Below are positions 1 through 11,970 of a stretch of 64,000 bases of DNA, piece by piece. How positions within the stretch are numbered: the first letter of the stretch is position 1; every line of letters begins with the position of its first letter. Below the pieces are notes generated by a model that saw only the letters and a list, made by a program, of their open reading frames with translations, did not search any database and had not been told where the DNA came from. This DNA comes from Pleurodeles waltl. Taxonomy: Eukaryota > Chordata > Amphibia > Caudata > Salamandridae. The stretch spans positions 531,296,313-531,360,312 of the forward strand of contig NC_090448.1 of assembly GCF_031143425.1 (NCBI RefSeq). Reading direction: 5' to 3'. A program made the position numbers and the translations under genes.

Positions 1-440
1 TTTGTCTCATAAACCAGGAAAAATCCCTTCAAGCATTTAATAAGGTCCCAATGTTGAAATAGTTCTGAGACTCTTGCAGAACCTCAGCAGCCTTTCTGGA
101 TGCTGAGCACATATACTACAATTTTCTTGTGTTCTTCTGATTTCATGAATGTTGACTCGTGATTGTTTTATTATGTATTAGTTTAATGATACAAAATACA
201 GATAAATCATGTAGAGGCCCTACATCTGATGAGACCCCAAATACATAAGAAAGGTACGTTTGGAGGGCCCTGTCTAAATCCCTGGGATTAAGTTATATGT
301 ATTTTATGTCTTTGGCTTATAGATATTCAAGTAGGAATTAGGGCAAATATATTTTCCTACTCACAAAGAAGTTTATTAAAGGCTTTTAAAACAATCCCCC
401 GGATTCTAGCAATGCTAAATGCAGAATGGCACCTTCAACA
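1..440. other. Unassigned non-coding DNA
   Basis: AT-rich sequence with no convincing reading frame, tandem repeat or repeat family that I recognise. Confidence 0.5.
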
Positions 441-660
441 TTTAGGCCCAGATTTAAGAGGGCCTAGCGCCATTCCAACGCCACATTAGTGTATTTTTTT
501 ACACTAATGTGGCGTTGGAAGGCCAGAAACGCAGCACCATATTACAAAGAGGCACAATGCATGCATTGCGCCACTTTGTAACCCCTTGCGCCACATTATG
601 CATGCCCCAGGCATAATGTATGCAAGGGGGCGTCCCGGTGCTGGGGAGGACAAAAACATT
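441..660. repeat. Palindrome-rich non-autonomous repeat
   Basis: A perfect 20-bp inverted repeat (473-492 with 501-520, T-rich loop) is followed by an imperfect one (about 586-603 with 613-630) built on GCATAATG. There is no coding capacity. This looks like the end of a small non-autonomous DNA transposon or MITE. The outer boundary on the right is not clear. Confidence 0.5.
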
Positions 661-762
661 GTGAAATGCAGTCTGTTATGTAGAGATTTATAATCACAGC
701 CACAGGGAGCCAGAGATTTAAATTTATGGCAGCTTCATGGAGAAGCTAAAATCAGAAATTAA

Positions 763-933
763 AGGCCTGATTTAGATCTTTTTGGAGGGGAATACTCTGT
801 CACAAGTGTGACAGATATTCCATCTGCCGTATTACAATCCCTTTAAATCCTATGGAGATTGTAATACAGTGGACAGGATATTCTTCACGTTTGTGATGGA
901 GTATTCCATCCTCTAATATCTAAATCAGGTCCT
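763..933. repeat. Short foldback MITE, copy 1
   Basis: The ends read AGGCCTGATTTAGA and, inverted, TCTAAATCAGGTCCT. The interior is also near-palindromic: CACAAGTGTGACAGATAT faces ATATTC..CACGTTTGTG, around a centre with GGATT. The same design is seen at 14178-14339 and 31969-32124, so this is one dispersed family of about 160-170 bp. Confidence 0.75.
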
Positions 934-1537
934 AAATCTGAATCGTGGTAACACGTATCTATCCCAATTATTTTTCACCACGGTAAGGGTTTCAGAACGT
1001 ACATAAGGACTGTGGGTTTTGCCAGCTCAACCTCTTCCCTGAGTGAAATCGCCCAATCTCTAAAACTCTTTTTTTACCCATTTTAGATCTCCCTTGTCAA
1101 TGCCCTCTTGGTTAAGAAATATCTCCTTGTTACCCTTTTTGGAGAAGAAGTCCCTTATATATCTTAGCCAGGGTATTTTTAAAGTGTAATCGAGTGACAA
1201 TCTCTCATGATTAAACTATTCAGGGCCAACTTCTTCAAATCCTAATCCATGTCTGCAACAGATGCATGGCTCTCTGATCACTTAAGTACTTAATTGCTAA
1301 CTCCTCATGCACAACTTAAGTTGGTGTGCTGTGTGGAACACAGAGTATGTGCGTAAAAAATGTGTGTACCTCTGTTTGTAACTCACTTCCTGGGAGATAC
1401 CCCCAAAATTCAAATCCATATAGTACTTTTGCTAAACACTTAGCCTCGCAGATTTTAACTAAGGCTTTAACGGGTCTACTACCTAACCTGGAGGTGAATC
1501 TGCTTCTATTGACTTCCTAAGCTCCTGCTTCTTAGCC
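934..1537. other. Unassigned non-coding DNA
   Basis: No supported gene. Short open frames here (for example 1326-1520) show no recognisable domain and end at random stops. Confidence 0.45.
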
Positions 1538-2520
1538 TCACTCAGGGGATTCCCGCTTAATTTTGAGTCGAACAACACCACCAGATACAGTAAAAGTCTT
1601 AGATTGTATTGACTTAGAACCCACCACCATGATACAAGATTTGGAAAGGTTGACTGACAGATCTAAGTCTCTCATAAAACAGTCAAAGGAGTTCAGCAAT
1701 GTTTGTAAGCCGTTAGATGTTCTCACCATTAAGACCGCCTCATCCACGTGTAGCAGTGCTGGCCGAGGGCAAGAGTTGATGGATGGGCAGTCCACATTAG
1801 AAGTCACTAAAGCCTTTTCTAGCCCATTTATTTAAAGAGCAAATAAAAACGGGGCAAAGATACTCCCCTGCCTCAACCCGCAGCTAGTTTCAAATCTATC
1901 TGTGCAGTCTGAATTATTTGAATAACCATCACAGTAGTTTCTGCATGGAGTTCTTGAAGGACATAAACTAGATTAGGGTCTACTCCAATACTCAGAAGGA
2001 TCTTCCACAACTTGCCACGATTAACCGAGCCGAATGCGCCACAAGATTCATGAAGGCCAGGTGTATTGTATTGGAACGTGCAATGGTGTATTTATTAATC
2101 ACCATATAGAGATTCAAATGCTGATCGGGATTTGCCAGGCTGGAAACCATATTGTGACTTTGAAATAATATTGTTGTTGTTAGCCTTAATCTATCAAGAA
2201 CCACCCACCCCAGGTCCTTCACAACTGAGTCCAAAAATGATATTGGCAGATAAAACTCGGGTTTGTCTCCCTTTTCAAAAATTGGCAATCTAACGGTTGA
2301 CAACCAAGAGAAAGTTGGACCTACCCGTACAGCTGCATTTAAAATCAGGGTCAGCAGTGGTGCCCAAAGTTCCAAATGTAAGACGAATAAGTCAGGTGGA
2401 ATCCCATCAGAGCCTGGGGCCTTATGTCTTGTGAGGCCTTTAATACCCTGACTAACGTCTTTAAAGGTAAAAACAAGGCTTGATTTCTCATGCTCTTCCA
2501 GACCCACATCTTCCAAAACT
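1538..2520 (-). pseudogene. Decayed non-LTR retrotransposon reverse transcriptase
   Basis: The minus strand shows reverse-transcriptase blocks in the right order across shifted frames. KAPGSDGIPPDLF is near 2420. A finger motif resembling F-KKGD-P-YRPIS is near 2260. AFMNL is the remnant of the first catalytic block near 2050. A GVDPNLVYVLQELHAE stretch is near 1950. A degraded active-site box, HVDEAV in place of YADDAV, lies near 1735. At least two frameshifts and several stops separate the blocks, so it is dead. No endonuclease was recognised upstream, so the copy is truncated or too decayed. It is a LINE; I cannot name the clade from this fragment. Confidence 0.8.
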
Positions 2521-2559
2521 GTCTCCCCTGTACATGTATAAATCCCCTCAAATTAGGTC

Positions 2560-3199
2560 ACCCAATCCTAGGCAGGGATATGATGAAATAAACTGGGGGC
2601 ATTCTCCTGAGCGAAACATGGCTGATTGATAATGTGCCAAATGGAGGAAAAGGTGTTTTAGAAAAAAAATCAGCTCCCTGCCTAAAGCCTCCAGGGCCTT
2701 TTCTGTAAGTTTTCAACTAGCTGATGGTTTCCATGTAGAGACATGTTAATTGCTTCCAAATACCCTTGGGTGTGGAGAGGTATTTTCCTCCCCTTGACAA
2801 GATGACCTGGGGCTGTGCCTAGGTACTTCTTAGGAGGCCTACAGTGTTACAGGCAGATGTAGCTTGTAGCAGTGCCTACCCCTTCTATTGTCCTTCTAGT
2901 TAGGCTGGAAATCAATACCCTTGAAAGGGGGAACGGTCCTGGAACTGATTTAGAGTGACCACAGAGGATGGATTGCCCATTTTGGTAGTCTGGGTGGGCA
3001 CAGAGACTTCTGACCAAGTGATGACAGGTCTGCCATGTTAGATTTAAGGTGAGTGGAGCATTGTGAGATAGCTTACAGTACAACACGCATGCAGTGCTGC
3101 AACCTTTGCTAGGGTCACCCCTGGAAACTTGCACCCCATTGGTTAAGGAGCGGCCAAGAGTTGGCCCATCCATGAGCTGGTGCCAGACATAAATGTGGC
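2560..3199. other. Unassigned, possibly repeat-derived
   Basis: Separates the LINE relic from the LTR relic. A minus-strand open frame at 2847-3224 (125 codons) has no recognisable domain and is most likely chance. Confidence 0.4.
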
Positions 3200-4440
3200 A
3201 CCCACAGTACCCTCCAGAGAACACTACTGGACTTAAGAATGATTCAGAAGAAGACTGTCTTGCTATCTCAAGACCTGAAAAGACTGGGCCTGCTTCCCTT
3301 GTACCCAGGTCCCCAGATGTGACTCCGATGCTGACCTCTTGTTTGAGCTATGGGGACACAAAGAACTTCAAGAGACCTTATTACTGCATTGCTAGCTGGC
3401 CGGTTCTGAGTAGGACCTGCACTCGACCCTGCTGTTGGAGTGAATATTGACCCCCTCCAATTGTTGTCCCCAAGGCCCTGAACTCTTGGCAGTGGTGAAA
3501 GTGTACTCCTTCCTGTCTAAACATAAAACCTGGGACTTAGGACTTAGGAATGTTTTGTTAGCATTCTGCCTGGAGAGCTGTCACAAAGGGGGGGGGGGTG
3601 CAAACTGCAAAGCCATTCTGACAAAGTGCATCACCGCTATAACTTAGCTTGTCATAGCTCCTGCTACATTCTTCTATACAGGAGTAAATCCTTTTCAGTT
3701 GGAGTCAGTGCCGTAGTGAGTCAACATCGAGCTCTATTCGTCAAGAACCTGCAGCTGTGCCCCAATGAGGAAATTAGACTTCCAGTAGACTGTTCAAGTT
3801 TGATCATAGGAAGCTTCACGGGTGCTGCAATGGAAAGGCATCTAATCAACATAGAAGTCTTCTTGGGCTCAAACCCTGAACTTTATCCTTTCAGAGATTT
3901 TCTTACCTCTGTCACCAGCTTCACCAACACCTCACCCTCCAGAAATCCATTGTTGATGCTCCCCTCTTGGTAACAGCCTGCTACCTTGCACGGCTGAAGA
4001 CATTTGACCTCTAAAAATGTTTCTAAGTCTTCTGACTGGGAGAAACTTGGCCACTGTTTCTTACCCATGTTCCATCACGGTCAGCTTTACTTTTCACTTA
4101 AGTACTGTCAGCTCAACCAGATGACCGCAGTCAGTGCTTCATACTTTTTGGCTATATTGTAAATTCAGATTTAAAAAAAATCATATTTCCTGTTCTCTCT
4201 CATGGAGTTCTGTCATTTTGGTGTAATTTTATTTATTAAAATAATTTCTATTTTTCTAAACTGGTTTGGGATTTTTCTTGTGTTGCGTTTTGACTTTATT
4301 ACTGTTTAAGTACTGCAGAAATACTTAAAAAATTGCCTCTAAAGTTAAGCCTGTCTGCTTTGTACCATAGCTACCATACAATTGAGCTCAGGTATATTTA
4401 TTGACTTTTGTGTTTTACCCCAGCAAGGACTGCAAATATT
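3200..4440 (+). repeat. Relic of a Gypsy long terminal repeat
   Basis: The stretch about 4200-4440 matches the 3' part of the LTR at 15480-15740 by eye. Both have a T-rich block ending in TTTATTTATT, then an ACTGGT...TTTATTACTGT segment, a GTACT...ATTGCC segment, AAGCCTGTCTGC and a polypyrimidine/CCAGCAAGG-like end. The upstream part (3200-4080) has the C/T-rich style of these LTRs but I could not align it. It is old: there is no internal region and no intact end. A T-rich AATAAA-like context occurs near 4230. Confidence 0.45.
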
Positions 4441-5818
4441 ACTTTAGTTGGACTCAGCCCCATCTTTCCTTATATTAGTAACCCAATTTCTTATAAACAC
4501 CACAAGGCCTTCTGCTCCATGAACTATCTTTTAATTCACTATGTTCAAGATCTAATTTTATCGATTTATTTTAAAAGTACACTGGACTTATTTGCAGATA
4601 TGAGTAGGATTGGCCAGCTTTTTGTTGGATTTCAGCATTATTAAATATACAATGCTTCACCTTATGCAGATTCTGCATCGAGGTATATTTATAATTTACC
4701 AGAAAGTGAACCTAGGCCTTAGGCCTACTGACTTTGCTTACTTTAAGTAAAGTAAATACATAACATTGTCCATAATTGAATGGTAATAGATGTGTTTTGA
4801 ATTGCAAAGTTAAAATGTGTGCACTGCTCCTTCCTCTGCACAAAGCACAATATATAACTTTGATATAAAGCACTCTATCTACTTATACATGTTTTGTTGG
4901 TTACATATAAACATCTGTGATATAGAATTCTCCAAACTAGAAAGGAAATAAAGAAATTAGCCACATTTCTCCTGGACCAACAATGGACACCCAATACTAT
5001 TTAATATGATCTAAATGTTCTCACAAGAGTGGGGAATGTCCTGGCCTTCTTAAATTGTAAATGTAGCAGTTGATGAAGAGTGCAAAAAGAACAGAAGATA
5101 TTAACAGTTTATGGTGTAAAAGAGTCTCACTTGTCCAAACATGTAAACTGATGGATTTTCGGAGTAATGTAGCGGAGGCAATTTAAAGGCTGGATAGTAT
5201 GAGATGCAATTTTTACTTGCCAGTGAACTGCTGCGGTTTGCAATTTAACTGGGTGAACATCTCGCTATCTGACTGATGTGGTGAGACCTATTTGGGGGAT
5301 CTGTTGTGAGCTCTGTGGTAAATTTATATGTAGTTTATCTGTACTGCGTTTGTTGTGTGCAAAGTGTTCAAAGTGTGTGAAATATTCTGTGTAATATGGG
5401 CTGTTGTCCTTCATTTGTGTGTAGTATGGCCATGTGGAAATTATGTTTTTGAACATAGTGACTCAAAGCCATATGCCAAATCTATACTGTTATGTGGCCA
5501 GTCTAACAAGTATTAATGATTGTTCTTTGTGTGGCATCCATTAAATACAAGTGCATCAATAAATACTATTGTTAAGGAAAAAGGGTGGATGAGTAAATAA
5601 GCGCATGAGTAGCCTGTCCCTCTAGAATGCCTTTAGAGAGGAATAGAGCACTGAAGCGAGCCCACAGGATCAGTCCAAAGGCCCAACAGGACTCCTGGCT
5701 CTTCCTCTCGCTCACCCCTCCTAATTCATGGTGCTTCAATGCAGGCTTTTAGTCACATTTCTGATGTCTACCATTGTCTTTAACACTTCCATTGCCACCA
5801 TAGCGGTCCCATCTCATT
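4441..5818. other. Unassigned AT-rich DNA
   Basis: No gene, tandem array or known repeat recognised. Open frames are under 80 codons and without domains. Confidence 0.45.
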
Positions 5819-6169
5819 GGGCCAGATGTACAAAGGGTTTTAGCGTTCTCAAACCCTCCATTTCAGAAAATCTGAGGTTTTTGCAAATGCTAAATTTCCC
5901 TTATATACTAAACGCTTCTAGTGATGTATAAACATTCTCTGTTTGGAAATGAACAGTGAATCGGTATCTGGAAGGGGCGTTTTGTAGATGTTCCTTCCAA
6001 ATACTGAACCAGTATCATATGTACCAGTATTTTGCAACTAAAATCCGGTTCTAATACATTGCTATCTAACTGACTGGGTGATAACCCATTTGCAAAAGGG
6101 AAAGGGTCCCATTGGCACTTTGGCAATTTGAGACCAGTGTTTTAAAGCCACTGTTTGTACATCTGGCCC
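5819..6169. repeat. MITE with GGGCCAGATGTACAAA terminal inverted repeats
   Basis: Starts GGGCCAGATGTACAAA and ends TTTGTACATCTGGCCC, a perfect 16-bp terminal inverted repeat around about 350 bp without coding capacity. No clean target-site duplication is visible at the two ends, so the exact boundary may be off by a few bases. Confidence 0.75.
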
Positions 6170-7796
6170 TAAATTCCTATCTATTTTTTGGTAATCATAG
6201 GCCTTAGTACACAAAGTGCTCTGGGTGTACCTTGCATGTGTTTGCACCTGTGTTTTTGTGACTTAGGACACTTTGGTATTACAGAAGAGGCCACAGACTT
6301 TTGACCGGCCCCTTCTATGACATGAAATGTACCAGTACACATTTCAAATCCTTACAATCTCATCTTGTACATGGGGGATTGCCACATGCAAATGAGGGAA
6401 TACCTTTGCCCCTCTGCTATATTACAGGACTAGACACAGAGGCAAACGAGTTACCTGGAGTTACACTGATAATACACCACAACGAAGTGATGCAAAATAG
6501 GTCTGCCCTCTGTGGACGTTCTTGGGACAGTGATTTGCGTCCTAGGGACCCGAGACACCCCCTCAGGTGGATGTAGTCACACCCTCAACTTCATACCAAG
6601 CGAGTTGGTCTCCTTGCAGTGAAAGGTGCACTTGCAGGTTTCAACCGTTACTCTGCCTTTCAACAGTGGAGGCGAGTGTTTGCTCCTAGACTAAGGCCAA
6701 CTCATTTTATTTTTGTCACATGGCATATGGGTTTGGTTTGCATCAGGCACATTCGCACCTCACACACTAGGACCTTGCTCCACATCAATGTAATATTGCC
6801 CCATACTGTTGGAACACTTTACATGCTCTAGGTGTGCTTACGTTACTTCCATACTTGTATACTAGACTGCAAATTACCTTTTGTATATTTTTTCATTACA
6901 AATGTGTGTGTTTGCTTTTGTCAAAGCGTTTAATTCAAAGTGAATGGTCCTTTCACAACAACCCATGAGGACATTTTCGTAAAATGTTTGGTATGAATTT
7001 AGTGCTTTTGAGATACTGGAAAAACAGGATTCGTCTGTTTTAAACATATCGGGTGCAGCAATGACAGCATTCACAGTGTGTACTTTCCTTCTCCGTTTCA
7101 CCAATGGATTAACGTCAGGGGAAACTCAATATTCTGAAGTAACATCATGCTGTTCTTCTCACATTTCTCTATCGTCTTATTAACAATACCTCATCGTCAC
7201 TTTGTTTAATATGTGCTAAAATGTGCCCCATTGTACATCTGCAGACATTACCAAAATTATTAGTACCCATGTAATGTAAGATATGAGAAGAAAAGCATGG
7301 GGTCCCGTGTGGGGGCAGAGTAGCAGATGCATGCGACCATATACAGGATGCAGAAGTTTAAGTTTACTAGAGGCAACCAGCCTTAACTTGCGAAAGGAAA
7401 AAAAAAAAAAAAACAATAGCTACAGATAAATAACATAGGAATTGTCTCCTGATCCAAAATGCAAAGAGGCACCATACTGAGAGCCATCACATTGTTTAAA
7501 TGTAAATCCATCTACTATAACAGTTCTTTGGGGTGTCAAGGTTCTGTGTGCTCAAACCGGCCCTGACATACAGTGCCCTACGGGTTCTCTACATCCGCAT
7601 CTCCACTTATCTGCAACTTCGAAGTGCAGGCAGAGTGATTGACTTGGAAACCTGCCAAAGCATGGTAGCAGAGATTGTGGCCCTTGGGGACGGAGCTCTT
7701 GGGTTCCCCAACACAACAGGTTAACGCAGGCAGGGGGGACGCAGCCAGTGATAACCAGGAACTTTTGCGCACCCAAAAGTAGCAAAAGCACACAGA
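6170..7796. other. Unassigned non-coding DNA
   Basis: No supported gene. It holds an A-run at about 7397-7414. Open frames of 60-95 codons occur on both strands but none has recognisable domains. Confidence 0.4.
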
Positions 7797-8712
7797 GTGG
7801 CATATTTATACTCTGTTTGCGCCGAATGTGCGTCAAAATTAGTGACGCACAATCGGCGCAAACCCTTCCCCATATTTATACTTTGACGTCCGACCCCGCG
7901 GGCATCAAAATTCCACCATGTGCGTCATTTTTTGGAAGGGGGAACCAGCCTTGCGTTAATTATATGCAAGGTGGGCGTTCCCTTCCAAAAAATTACTTTA
8001 AGGCCTGTGCCCCTTATTTATACTCTGGCGTCATTTTGACGCACAGGAGGGGGTGGGCCTTAAAAAACGGCGCACAGCCTGATGGGCACCGTTTTTTAAC
8101 GCCTGGGTCAGGGCAGGCGTTAAGGGACCTGTGGGCTCGGAAGGAGCCCAGAGGTGCCCTCCCCTGCCCCCAGGGACGCCCCCTGCCACCCTTGCCCACC
8201 CCTGGAGGACACCCAAGGATGGAGGGACCCATCCCAGGGAAGGAAAGGTAAGTTCGGGTAAGTATTTTTTTCCCGATTTTTTTTGTGGCATGGGGGGCCT
8301 GATTTGGGCCTCCCTACATGCCACTATGCCCAATGGCCATGCCCAGGGGACATAAGTCCCCTGGGCATGGCCATTGGGCAAGGGGGCATGACTCCTGTCT
8401 TTGCTAAGACAGGAGTCATGTCAATGGAGGCTGGGCGTAAAAACAAATGGCGCAAATCCGGTTTGAGGCCTGAATTTTGCCTCAGACCTGACTTGCACTG
8501 TTTTTTTGACGCACAACCCCCATTTTCCCATATGCCGGCGCTGCCTGGTGTGAGTCATTTTTTTTTACGCACAGCAGTCCGCAGCGCCGGCTAACGTCAT
8601 TCCATTAATAAGGCGCCCGCATGGCGCGTTGGAATGGCGTTAGCCGGCGGTAAAAATTTTGACGCACAACTGCGTTGGCGCGGTTGTGCGTCACAAAGTA
8701 AAAATATGGGCC
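7797..8712. repeat. 0.9-kb non-autonomous DNA transposon, copy 1
   Basis: Ends read GTGGCATATTTATACT and, inverted, GGCCCATATTTTTACT, with a 3-bp flanking duplication AGA (7794-7796 and 8713-8715). The interior holds nested palindromes (for example CCCCTGGGCATGG facing its complement near 8340 and ACTCCTGTCTT facing AAGACAGGAGT near 8395) and many GCGTC/GACGC motifs. Copies at 11971-12881 and 13016-13939 are the same family. Apparent open frames of 70-167 codons are by-products of its GC-rich sequence and are not genes. Confidence 0.85.
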
Positions 8713-9117
8713 AGAATGCTTCTGGATGCGACGGCAGATGCTAAGGAAGGGCGTCACACAGAGAGGGATAGGTCTCTCAATCCCCATCAGATAAAGACAG
8801 ACAGAATATAAGTTGTGCCTTCACAAATTCCTCTGTCCTATGGGAACCTTTTGTTAGACCTCCTTGGCTGACTCTTTAGTTCCCGCATTTCATGACTTTG
8901 TTGGCTTTCTGGTGCTCCTTTATTAAAGTACATATTCCTTGTTTCCACCTTTACAATCCCTTACCCATCCTCAGGGTATATGCTTTAGTTCACCCTGCTA
9001 GTGTATTTTTTCTTGTATAGAACTTTTGCGCTGCATGTCAGAAACCTTATTACCATAATGCCCTTTACGATCCTGCATTCAAGAGAAAGTCATATGAAGT
9101 TGTGTCAGAAAGCACCA

Positions 9118-9363
9118 AAGGCCTGATACACGAAGGCATTCTGAAGCTTTTGCGTGAGTTTACGATTGTTTGGTATTCACAATGGGATTTAGGAGTAGTA
9201 TCTTTACACGTGTGGAGCCTCTGCCTATAAAAAGATAGGACAGTCCTATCTTTTTTATGTGAAGAGACTCACACTCATAAAGCTACTACTTGTAAAGCCT
9301 TTTGCATACCAAAGAATCATTAATTTACAACAAGTGTAAGTTTATTTTTGTGAATCAGGTTCT
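9118..9363. repeat. Foldback MITE of a second family
   Basis: Begins AAGGCCTGATACACGAA and ends GTGAATCAGGTTCT. The interior is a long imperfect palindrome: TTTGGTATTCAC.. and AGTAGTATCTTTACA face their complements, and GATAGGACAGTCCTATC lies at the centre. It has no coding capacity. It is related in style, but not clearly in sequence, to the 160-bp family. Confidence 0.65.
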
Positions 9364-9568
9364 AACCATGTACCGTGGAACCAACAGGAGGATTGCATTA
9401 TCTTTCTCCCTAGAAATCTACCACTACTGACTACTCACAGTATGATGTGAGAGGCAAATAGTGGAGGTGTGAAGAAGAGGAATCGGATTAGAAAGAAAAC
9501 AAGCACAATGGATTTCACATACTTCCTCATCACTCTTCTAGGCACTGATGTCTTCAAGTTGGAATGTA

Positions 9569-11130
9569 CAGGGAGTGCAGAATTATTAGGCAAGTTGTAT
9601 TTTTGAGGATTAATTTTATTATTGAACAACAACCATGTTCTCAATGAACCCAAAAAACTCATTAATATCAAAACTGAATATTTTTGGAAGTAGTTTTTAG
9701 TTTGTTTTTAGTTTTAGCTATGTTAGGGGGATATCTGTGTGTGCAGGTGACTATCACTGTGCATAATTATTAGGAAACTTAACAAAAAAAAATATATACC
9801 CATTTCAATTATTTTTCATTACCAGTGAAACCAATATAACATCTCAACATTCACAAATATACATTTCTGACATTCAAAAACAAAACAAAAACAAATCAGT
9901 GACCAATATAGCCACCTTTCTTTGCAAGGACACTCAAAAGCCTGCCATCCATGGATTCTGTCAGTGTTTTGATCTGTTCACCATCAACATTGCGTGCAGC
10001 AGCAACCACAGCCTCCCAGACACTGTTCAGAGAGGTGTACTGTTTTCCCTCCTTGTAAATCTCACATTTGATGATGGACCACAGGTTCTCAATGGGGTTC
10101 AGATCAGGTGAACAAGGAGGCCATGTCATTAGATTTCCTTCTTTTATACCCTTTCTTGCCAGCCACGCTGTGGAGTACTTGGAAGCGTGTGATGGAGCAT
10201 TGTCCTGCATGAAAATCATGTTTTTCTTGAAGGATGCAGACTTCTTCCTGTACCACTGCTTGAAGAAGGTGTCTTCCAGGAACTGGCAGTAGGACTGGGA
10301 GTTGAGCTTGACTCCATCCTCAACCCGAAAAGGCCCCACAAGCTCATCTTTGATGATACCAGCCCAAACCAGTACTCCACCTCCACCTTGCTGGCGTCTG
10401 AGTCGGACTGGAGCTCTATGCCCTTTACCAATCCAGCCATGGGCCCATCCATCTGGCCCATCAAGACTCACTCTCATTTCATCAGTCCATAAAACCTTAG
10501 AAAAATCAGTCTTGAGATATTTCTTGGCCCAGTCTTGACGTTTCAGCTTGTGTGTCTTGTTCAGTGGTGGTCGTCTTTCAGCCTTTCTTACCTTGGCCAT
10601 GTCTCTGAGTATTGCACACCTTGTGCTTTTGGGCACTCCAGTGATGTTGCTGCTCTGAAATATGGCCAAACTGGTGGCAAGTGGCATCGTGGCAGCTGCA
10701 CGCTTGACTTTTCTCAGTTCATGGGCAGTTATTTTGCGCCTTGGTTTTTCCACACGCTTCTTGCGACCCTGTTGACTATTTTGAATGAAACGCTTGATTG
10801 TTCGATGATCACGCTTCAGAAGCTTTGCAATTTTAAGAGTGCTGCATCCCTCTGCAAGATATCTCACTATTTTTGACTTTTCTGAGCTTGTCAAGTCCTT
10901 CTTTTGACCCATTTTGCCAAAGGAAAGGAAGTTGCCTAATAATTATGCACACCTGATCTAGGGTGTTGATGTCATTAGACCACACCCCTTCTCATTACAG
11001 AGATGCACATCACCTAATATGCTTAATTGGTAGTAGGCTTTCGAGCCTATACAGCTTGGAGTAAGACAACATGCATAAAGAGGATGATGTGGTCAAAATA
11101 CTCATTTGCCTAATAATTCTGCACTCCCTG
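9569..11130 (-). mobile_element. Tc1/mariner element, DD37E (TRT-like), complete
   Basis: Flanked by TA dinucleotides (9567-9568 and 11131-11132). Terminal inverted repeats begin CAGGGAGTGCAGAATTATTA on both ends and extend about 25 bp. A second, subterminal inverted pair built on TGCATAATTATTAGG lies at about 9757 and 10940. The single gene runs on the minus strand. At 1562 bp, with both ends and the open gene present, this is a full-length element of normal Tc1 size. No internal deletion is visible. Confidence 0.95.
9896..10912 (-). CDS. Tc1-type transposase, DD37E
   Basis: A 338-residue uninterrupted frame, the usual length for Tc1 transposases. It cuts and pastes its own element at TA sites in the nucleus. 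Residues 1-110 contain the paired helix-turn-helix DNA-binding region, with a basic GRPR-like/nuclear-localisation stretch KKRVEKPRRK at 51-60. The catalytic triad reads D144 (LWTDEM), D237 (MQDNAPSH) and E275 (SPDLNPIENLW). I count 37 residues between D237 and E275, not the 34 of classical Tc1; this spacing is that of the TRT group. The glycine-rich QQGGGG box sits at 174-179. Start chosen: the ATG at 10912, whose MGQKK start precedes the helix-turn-helix. One oddity is a histidine at 158 in GWAHGW, possibly a CpG change from arginine. All catalytic residues are present, so it may be functional. Confidence 0.93.
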   Translation of the reverse strand: MGQKKDLTSSEKSKIVRYLAEGCSTLKIAKLLKRDHRTIKRFIQNSQQGRKKRVEKPRRKITAHELRKVKRAAATMPLATSLAIFQSSNITGVPKSTRCAILRDMAKVRKAERRPPLNKTHKLKRQDWAKKYLKTDFSKVLWTDEMRVSLDGPDGWAHGWIGKGHRAPVRLRRQQGGGGVLVWAGIIKDELVGPFRVEDGVKLNSQSYCQFLEDTFFKQWYRKKSASFKKNMIFMQDNAPSHASKYSTAWLARKGIKEGNLMTWPPCSPDLNPIENLWSIIKCEIYKEGKQYTSLNSVWEAVVAAARNVDGEQIKTLTESMDGRLLSVLAKKGGYIGH

Positions 11131-11527
11131 TATATGCAAATACAAATAAAACATCTTTAATTAAAGTTTAAAAAAAGTCCACATTTGTTTCCCCAGTTGA
11201 ATTGATTTCCAAAATACATCCCTGAAGCAAGATAAATTTTCAGCAAACTCTACAAGATGAGACAATTATTCTGGTACAAATCAGAAACAGAGAATCAGTG
11301 GTTCAACAGCAGCAACATAGTAGCATGACTGGGCTTATTTGCACTGTATCGACTAATGTGCTTTGAGTGAAGGCTGTTGAAGACGTTCTTGTAGTGTTGC
11401 AAGTGTTCGTGTGCTGATGCTGCCTGCTAGTTTAACCATGTTCAATAATGCAATGCTACTTCTCTTTGTATGCAGGCTACAGGAGACATTAGAATATTAT
11501 TATTTAGGTGGTCTTTAGATTGAGCCT
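11131..11527. other. Unassigned DNA between Tc1 and element D
   Basis: AT-rich, no repeat or gene recognised. It is presumably the older sequence into which both neighbours inserted. Confidence 0.4.
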
Positions 11528-11970
11528 TGTTAGACCTGGCATCCTTGGCATAGTTCTCTCCTAACCTTTTGCCCAGTCCTTCAGTCCTCCTGTTTTGCTG
11601 ACTTTGTTTTTGCTGGCTTTAGCACTCTGTGCACTTTACCACTGCTTAACATTGCTAAAGTGCTTGTGCTCTCTTATTAGGTCACACCCCATTAGCCTAT
11701 TTAATTTACTTGTAAGGCCCTAGTAAAATGGTACTTCATGCACCAGAGAGTTGCAAATTAAATCTACCAGTGGGCCTGCAGCATTGATTGTGCCACTCAC
11801 TTAAGTAGCCCGTTAAATAGGTCTCAGGTCTGCCATTGCAAACTGTGTGCAGTTTTGAAACTGCCATTTTGACCTGAAAAAAAAACCTTTTGTCAGGCCC
11901 AAGCCTTCCTTTTTAATTCATATGTCACCGCTAAAGTAGGCCCTGGACAGGCCAGAGGGAAGGGTACTAT

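Noticed and set aside
3589..3597. G-run as a functional element
   Set aside because: An isolated homopolymer without other signals.
7748..8594. Frames of 70-167 codons on both strands
   Set aside because: They lie in the 0.9-kb MITE; the same spurious peptides recur in copies 2 and 3, with stops differing.
10068..10876. Plus-strand frames of 74-113 codons opposite the transposase
   Set aside because: Shadows of the 338-codon Tc1 transposase on minus.
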